From the NCBI GenBank assembly GCA_025929585.1, contig JAICPY010000015.1, forward strand, positions 1-58,288: a DNA stretch of 58,288 nt. Direction: 5' to 3'. Origin of the DNA: Steroidobacter sp. (GTDB lineage Bacteria; Pseudomonadota; Gammaproteobacteria; Steroidobacterales; Steroidobacteraceae). This document shows, one piece after another, positions 54,726 through 58,288 of the stretch. A model generated the notes under the pieces. It did not search any database and was not told the origin of the DNA. It was given only the letters and a program-made list of their open reading frames with translations. Every line of letters begins with the position of its first letter. The first letter of the stretch is position 1. A program made the position numbers and the translations under genes.

Positions 54726-55532
54726 TCATTGCTTTGGAAGCATCTGCAATGGGTTGCCGGGCGAGCCGTTCACTCTGATTTCGAAATACAACATCGGCTC
54801 TCCTTGCGGTCCTCTTCCCATGGTCGCAATACGTTGGCCCGCTTTGACCGCTTGTCCCTCGCGCACCGCTACCGCGGCCGTGTGACCGTACGCACTGAGA
54901 TAGGTCTCGCTGTGCTTGACGATCACGAGTTGTCCATAACCCAACAATCCTGAACCTGTGTAGACGACATTACCTTCCGCCGCGGCACGCACGTCCTCAC
55001 CGAGTCTGCCTTCGATCGTCAAGCCATAGCCGCCGTTCGGCCGGGTGGTAAGTGTTGCTGTACCTGACGTGACAGGCCACTGCCATTTCATCGGCGGGCC
55101 CACCGGCAGAGCCGCTTTCGGCGGAACGGAGCGTGCTGGCGTTCGCGCAGTTGCTCGAGCTTTCGAGGGCGGCGCGCTCGCACGACGAGTAGCGGATGGG
55201 TAGAGCTTGAGCTTCTGTCCAGGATGGATCACGTAGTTGCGGCCGATGCCGTTCCAGCGCGCGATATCTTGGTAGTCGAGGCGATGTCGCCAGGCAATCG
55301 AATACAAGGTGTCGCCGCGTTTCACCGTGTACGTGGTGGGCTTGCTCGGAGCGGAAGCGCAAGCCGCGAGGAGCGTTAGCAGCAGCGTGAAGAGAAGTGA
55401 CGAGTAACGGGTGAGGGGTGACGGGCAAGAGCGTTGAGCGTGCCTGAGCGTGGTGCTCGAGCGAGAAGCCGATGTGGCGCGAGGCTGAGGAGATTGCAAT
55501 CCTCTCCCCTGCTCTTGCTCGTCACCAATCAC
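54726..55532 (-). CDS. nlpD: NlpD-like LysM/degenerate LytM lipoprotein
   Basis: 268 residues in the open frame. Lipoprotein signal RYSSLLFTLLLTLLAAC with Cys58, a LysM domain (about 65-110), a Pro/Ala-rich linker and a C-terminal M23-like domain. Zinc ligands are lost: the HxxxD region reads IEGRLGED and the HxH site reads LYF. So it is probably an amidase activator like NlpD. The start is uncertain: the n-region and upstream codons lie inside HIR-17. A TTG at 55499 with GGGGA upstream or the GTG at 55532 are candidates. The surE-pcm-nlpD order is as in E. coli. Confidence 0.85.
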   Translation of the reverse strand: MIGDEQEQGRGLQSPQPRATSASRSSTTLRHAQRSCPSPLTRYSSLLFTLLLTLLAACASAPSKPTTYTVKRGDTLYSIAWRHRLDYQDIARWNGIGRNYVIHPGQKLKLYPSATRRASAPPSKARATARTPARSVPPKAALPVGPPMKWQWPVTSGTATLTTRPNGGYGLTIEGRLGEDVRAAAEGNVVYTGSGLLGYGQLVIVKHSETYLSAYGHTAAVAVREGQAVKAGQRIATMGRGPQGEPMLYFEIRVNGSPGNPLQMLPKQ

Positions 55533-55547
55533 TCGTCACCCGTCACT
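55396..55547. repeat. HIR-17: GTGACGG inverted repeat overlapping the nlpD-like start
   Basis: Arms 55396-55430 and 55513-55547 match at 29 of 35 positions; loop 82 nt. Both boundaries read GCAAGAG. The left arm encodes PSPLTRYSS of the signal peptide in the nlpD-like frame, so the repeat lies within or across the 5' coding end. Confidence 0.94.
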
Positions 55548-55580
55548 AAAATCCGCGATCGCCTTCGGCATCGCTTTGGT

Positions 55581-56246
55581 TCAACCCAAACCTTGCAGCA
55601 AGGGCACGAAGCTCACCAATCCCAGCGTCTCCTTCTGCAACTCCTCACCTCGTTTCGTGATCCGCATCAGCTGTTGCTTGCCTTCGGGGCCGACCGGTGC
55701 GATGAGCTTGCCACCGGGCGCGAGCTGATCGAACAGCACTTGCGGAATAGCCAACGGTGCCGCGGCCATCAAGATCGCATCGTACGGCCCATGTGCAGGC
55801 CAGCCCAGAAATCCATCCCCGTGGCGCAAATGCACGTTGCGGATGCCAAGTTCCTTGAATCGATTCCTCGCGCGATCCAAAAGCGCATTGATGCGTTCGA
55901 TGCTGTAGACGAATCTGACCAAAGGCGCGAGCACTGCTGTTTGATATCCGCAACCCGTGCCGATCTCTAAGACCTTGCCCGGGATGGTTCCTTCCAGCAA
56001 AGCTTCGGTCATTCTCGCAACCACATAGGGTTGCGAAATCGTCTGCCCGTAGCCGATCGGTAGTGCGGTGTCCTCATATGCGCGCGTCGCAAGCGCCTCG
56101 TCCACGAACAAGTGACGCGGTACGTTGCGGATTTGATCGAGGACGACAGGGTTCGTGATCCGCTGATCGCGCAAGCGTTGCACCAGCCGCTCGCGCGTGC
56201 GCGCCGAGGTCATGCCAATTCCGGCACGATTTCCATGTTTAGTCAT
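55581..56246 (-). CDS. pcm: Protein-L-isoaspartate O-methyltransferase
   Basis: 221 residues from ATG 56246, overlapping the surE stop (ATGA). Methylates isoaspartyl residues to start their repair. SAM motif [30 protein letters not shown], and post-motif [12 protein letters not shown]. Order surE-pcm-nlpD matches E. coli. Confidence 0.97.
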   Translation of the reverse strand: MTKHGNRAGIGMTSARTRERLVQRLRDQRITNPVVLDQIRNVPRHLFVDEALATRAYEDTALPIGYGQTISQPYVVARMTEALLEGTIPGKVLEIGTGCGYQTAVLAPLVRFVYSIERINALLDRARNRFKELGIRNVHLRHGDGFLGWPAHGPYDAILMAAAPLAIPQVLFDQLAPGGKLIAPVGPEGKQQLMRITKRGEELQKETLGLVSFVPLLQGLG

Positions 56247-57004
56247 GCTTGCCGCCCTTGCAGCCAATCGCGAACGTCATCCAATACCGCGTGCCGCGTC
56301 AGATCGATTTGCAACGGCGTCACCGAAACATAGCCATTTGCCACAGCGTGAAAGTCTGTTCCCGGTCCCGCATCGTGACCCATGCCAGCCGGACCCACCC
56401 AGTACACCGGTCGGCCGCGGGGGTCCTCGGAGCGAACGATGCGTTCGGAGCGATGACGAAATCCAAGCCGAGTTGCTTGATAGCCCTTCAAAGCTTCATA
56501 GGGAACATCAGGGACGTTCACGTTGAGAATCGTGGCCTGGTGGAATGGCGTGCGCTGCACGCGCATCAGCAGCTCCGTGGCGACGCGTGCCGCAGTCGCG
56601 AAGTGCTGACCCGAATTTGGCTCGATCACCAACGAAAGGGCGATCGCAGGAAGACCCAAGAATCGTCCTTCGATCGCTGCAGCGACCGTCCCTGAATACA
56701 GAACGTCATCGCCCAAGTTCGCACCGTCATTGATTCCGGAGACCACCATGTCATGGTCGAAATCGAACAAACCGGAGACGGCCAGGTGCACGCAATCGGT
56801 TGGCGTACCGTTCGCGACCAGATATTTGTTTTCATCGTAGGCCATAACGCGCAGCGGTACATCCAGCGTCAAAGAATTGCTGGCCCCGCTCCGATTGCGA
56901 TCCGGTGCGACCACCGTGATCTCTGCGATCTGTCCTAAGGCCTCGGTTAGCGCGCGCAGTCCTTCGGCGCGGTAGCCGTCGTCATTACTGATGAGGATCT
57001 TCAA
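56243..57004 (-). CDS. surE: 5'/3'-nucleotidase SurE
   Basis: 253 residues from TTG 57004, giving the normal N-terminus [15 protein letters not shown] with metal-binding Asp-Asp. The frame stays open to 57088 but adds a non-homologous N-terminus. The [20 protein letters not shown] motif is typical. Metal-dependent nucleotidase/exopolyphosphatase. Overlaps pcm by 4 nt. Confidence 0.95.
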   Translation of the reverse strand: MKILISNDDGYRAEGLRALTEALGQIAEITVVAPDRNRSGASNSLTLDVPLRVMAYDENKYLVANGTPTDCVHLAVSGLFDFDHDMVVSGINDGANLGDDVLYSGTVAAAIEGRFLGLPAIALSLVIEPNSGQHFATAARVATELLMRVQRTPFHQATILNVNVPDVPYEALKGYQATRLGFRHRSERIVRSEDPRGRPVYWVGPAGMGHDAGPGTDFHAVANGYVSVTPLQIDLTRHAVLDDVRDWLQGRQA

Positions 57005-57189
57005 GGATGCGAGAGCTTCCGTGATTCGACTGATTCGAAATTGTATCTTTCGGCCCCAGAGAGGCGTGCGAGACGCGTGTGCCAGCACGCGCCTGGACGA
57101 GACTATACTGCAAATGCCGGGCTTACACCGTGAGCGACTACCGCTTGCGAGCGTTCACTAGGAGCCGTGGAGTTGAGTTCGGGAGCTCG

Positions 57190-57261
57190 ACGTTGGCAGT
57201 TAACAGTCAGAGAAAGCGCCTACTCCGGCTTTCAACCGACAACTGCCCACTGCCGCTTGAC
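57190..57261. repeat. HIR-18: weak GTTGGCA-type inverted repeat before the Smr gene
   Basis: Left 57190-57216 (GTTGGCA, GTTAACA, GTCAGAG) and right 57229-57261 (minus strand GGCAGTG, GGCAGTT, GTCGGTT) pair imperfectly around a short loop. Follows the orientation rule and carries GTCAGAG at the loop boundary. Eroded. Confidence 0.55.
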
Positions 57262-57297
57262 TAAGCGGCGCTATCGCTGGGAGGAGAAGAGCCGCAC

Positions 57298-57828
57298 ATG
57301 GGCGATTCCGATGAGGGTGATCTGTTCCGTCAACACATGCGGGACGTCAAGCGCCTGCACGCTCCGCAATCCAACGCGAAGCGCGGCAAACCCAAGCCAC
57401 CGCCGCGCGCGAAATTCACACGGGCAGATCAAGCGGATGTGTTGCGGGAAAGCCTGACAGGACCTGTGGACGAAGCGACGCTCAGCACCGGCGATGAGCT
57501 CAGTTTCCGCAGATCGCATATTCCTGAATCGATACTGATGAAGCTGCGTCGCGGCCAATACGCCATAGATGCAGAGATCGACCTGCATGGCCTGACTGCG
57601 GTGGAAGCTCGCGGGGCGCTGCGTGAATTCATCCTAGAATCTCTCGATCGCCGACTCACTTGCGTCCGCGTGATTCATGGCAAGGGCCGCCGCTCAGGGC
57701 CTCGCGGACCCGTTCTGAAGAACGTCGTCAATCAATGGCTGCAACGTACCGAAGCAGTGCTCGCATTCGGCTCTGCGCGAGCGGTCGACGGCGGAAGCGG
57801 CGCTATCTACGTCTTGCTGAGAAGCTGA
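57298..57828 (+). CDS. Smr-domain protein
   Basis: 176 residues. GGAGGAG precedes the ATG. N-terminal disordered basic segment (HAPQSNAKRGKPKPPPRAKF), then an Smr domain with DLHGLTAVEAR, RVIHGKGRRSGPRG and GGSGAIYVLL. Smr domains are often nucleases; SmrB-type proteins in E. coli cleave mRNA at collided ribosomes. No MutS part. Resembles the SmrA/SmrB class. Confidence 0.92.
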   Translation: MGDSDEGDLFRQHMRDVKRLHAPQSNAKRGKPKPPPRAKFTRADQADVLRESLTGPVDEATLSTGDELSFRRSHIPESILMKLRRGQYAIDAEIDLHGLTAVEARGALREFILESLDRRLTCVRVIHGKGRRSGPRGPVLKNVVNQWLQRTEAVLAFGSARAVDGGSGAIYVLLRS

Positions 57829-58288
57829 GGACTGGTGCGCTGAAGCTCGAGAATTGAAGAAGGTTCTGGCGGCAGACGCAGGGCTCCGAGGAAGACAGAC
57901 AGATTAGGCCTCGGACCTGCTAAATGATTGCCCCGTTCCTTTCCAAAGCTCGCAAGAGAGTCTCGCAGCGGCGCAGCGGATAAGTCAGATCGAACAAGAT
58001 GAAGATGAATCTCGCAGAGACGCGGAGACCGCTGAGATACAGACGAACTGGATCTGATCGATTATCCGCCGCGCCGCCGCGCCGCGGCGAGAAATTCTTG
58101 GGGAGCCAAAGATCTCAACTTGCGTATCCTTTGGCAGTTCCCGCAGATCTCCGCTTGCGCTACACCATAGAATGTCCGCGTCTCTGCGAGATACATTCTT
58201 GTCTCGCTTGGCATGCTATCAATATAGTTTTCCGTCGCTCTGATCAGCGCTTTTGGGTCGCGACTGAAGAACCAAAGTTCGGCCGTCG
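57829..58288. other. Terminal non-coding stretch
   Basis: About 460 nt with no gene recognised; the window ends here. It holds HIR-19 and GC-rich tandem sequence. Confidence 0.6.
57961..58192. repeat. HIR-19: compound interleaved inverted repeat (A-B-A'-B')
   Basis: Pair A: 57961-57991 with 58051-58091, sharing TCTCGC, CGCAGCGG-like units of 8 nt, GGATAA and TCAGATC, with extra GC-rich units on the right. Pair B: 58009-58026 with 58175-58192, an 18-bp perfect match (ATCTCGCAGAGACGCGGA). B lies in the loop of A, and B' lies outside, so the pairs cross as in a pseudoknot. Confidence 0.85.

Noticed and set aside
57079-57264. Open frame before the Smr gene
   Set aside because: Covers HIR-18 and has no start signal or family match.

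Overview
The window is chromosomal DNA (roughly 58-60% GC by eye) from a gammaproteobacterium. Its gene order matches E. coli and Xanthomonas blocks: rne/rluC/maf/yceD/rpmF/plsX; comEC-exbB-exbD-msbA-lpxK-ycaR-kdsB; rpoE-rseA-rseB...lepA-lepB-rnc-era-recO-pdxJ-acpS; the sdh operon; and an rpfE-recJ-prfB-lysS block as in Xanthomonas. I infer a member of the Xanthomonadales/Steroidobacterales neighbourhood (moderate confidence). Almost everything is core housekeeping. I see no prophage, integron, transposase, CRISPR array, rRNA or tRNA.

Layout. 1-2.2 kb: end of a type IV pilus operon (PilY1, a PilE-like pilin). 2.4-4.0 kb: an Lpp-like lipoprotein and an L,D-transpeptidase. 4.1-10.8 kb: plsX, rpmF, yceD, maf, rluC and rne, which has a long leader. 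10.9-18.7 kb: phosphatase, kdsB, ycaR, lpxK, msbA, exbD, exbB and comEC, i.e. Kdo/lipid A synthesis and export. 18.9-23.4 kb: DUF2062 protein, the LolCDE-type lipoprotein exporter and a small secreted protein. 23.7-29 kb: mfd, csiV and a LOV-like/GGDEF-like protein. 29-42.3 kb, minus strand: rpoE, rseA, rseB, glutaredoxin, lepA, lepB, DUF4845, rnc, era, recO, pdxJ, acpS, exonuclease, rlmD, nagZ. 42.5-48 kb: complete sdh operon with assembly factors (SDHAF4-like, SdhE, YgfX-like) and ygfZ. 48-53.7 kb: lysS, prfB (programmed frameshift), recJ, rpfE-like. 53.9-57.8 kb: Mth938-like, nlpD-like, pcm, surE, Smr. The last 460 bases hold only repeats.

The striking feature is a set of intergenic inverted repeats, called HIR-1 to HIR-19 here. 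Each has two arms of 15-41 nt made of short tandem units (7, 8 or 9 nt; e.g. GGGTGAC, GGTTGAC, GTTAGCG, GGCGGAC, GTGATGAG, GATAGGG) around a 10-90 nt loop. Five regularities hold across loci. (1) The two arms of a locus share a unit, while units differ between loci. (2) The G-rich arm is always 5' and the C-rich arm 3', on either strand, as in a head-to-head telomere junction. (3) The G-rich arm usually carries TGA or TAG in a period that is not a multiple of 3, and it supplies the actual stop codon of six genes; RecJ and YgfZ both end in VTGDE. (4) A motif G[TC][CA]AGA[AG] marks the arm-to-loop boundary in 12 of 17 two-armed loci. (5) The outer edge usually lies 3-15 nt before the next start codon, which then has no visible Shine-Dalgarno. 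I do not recognise a named repeat family and propose these as the main candidate for undescribed biology; this is inference from one window and no search was run.
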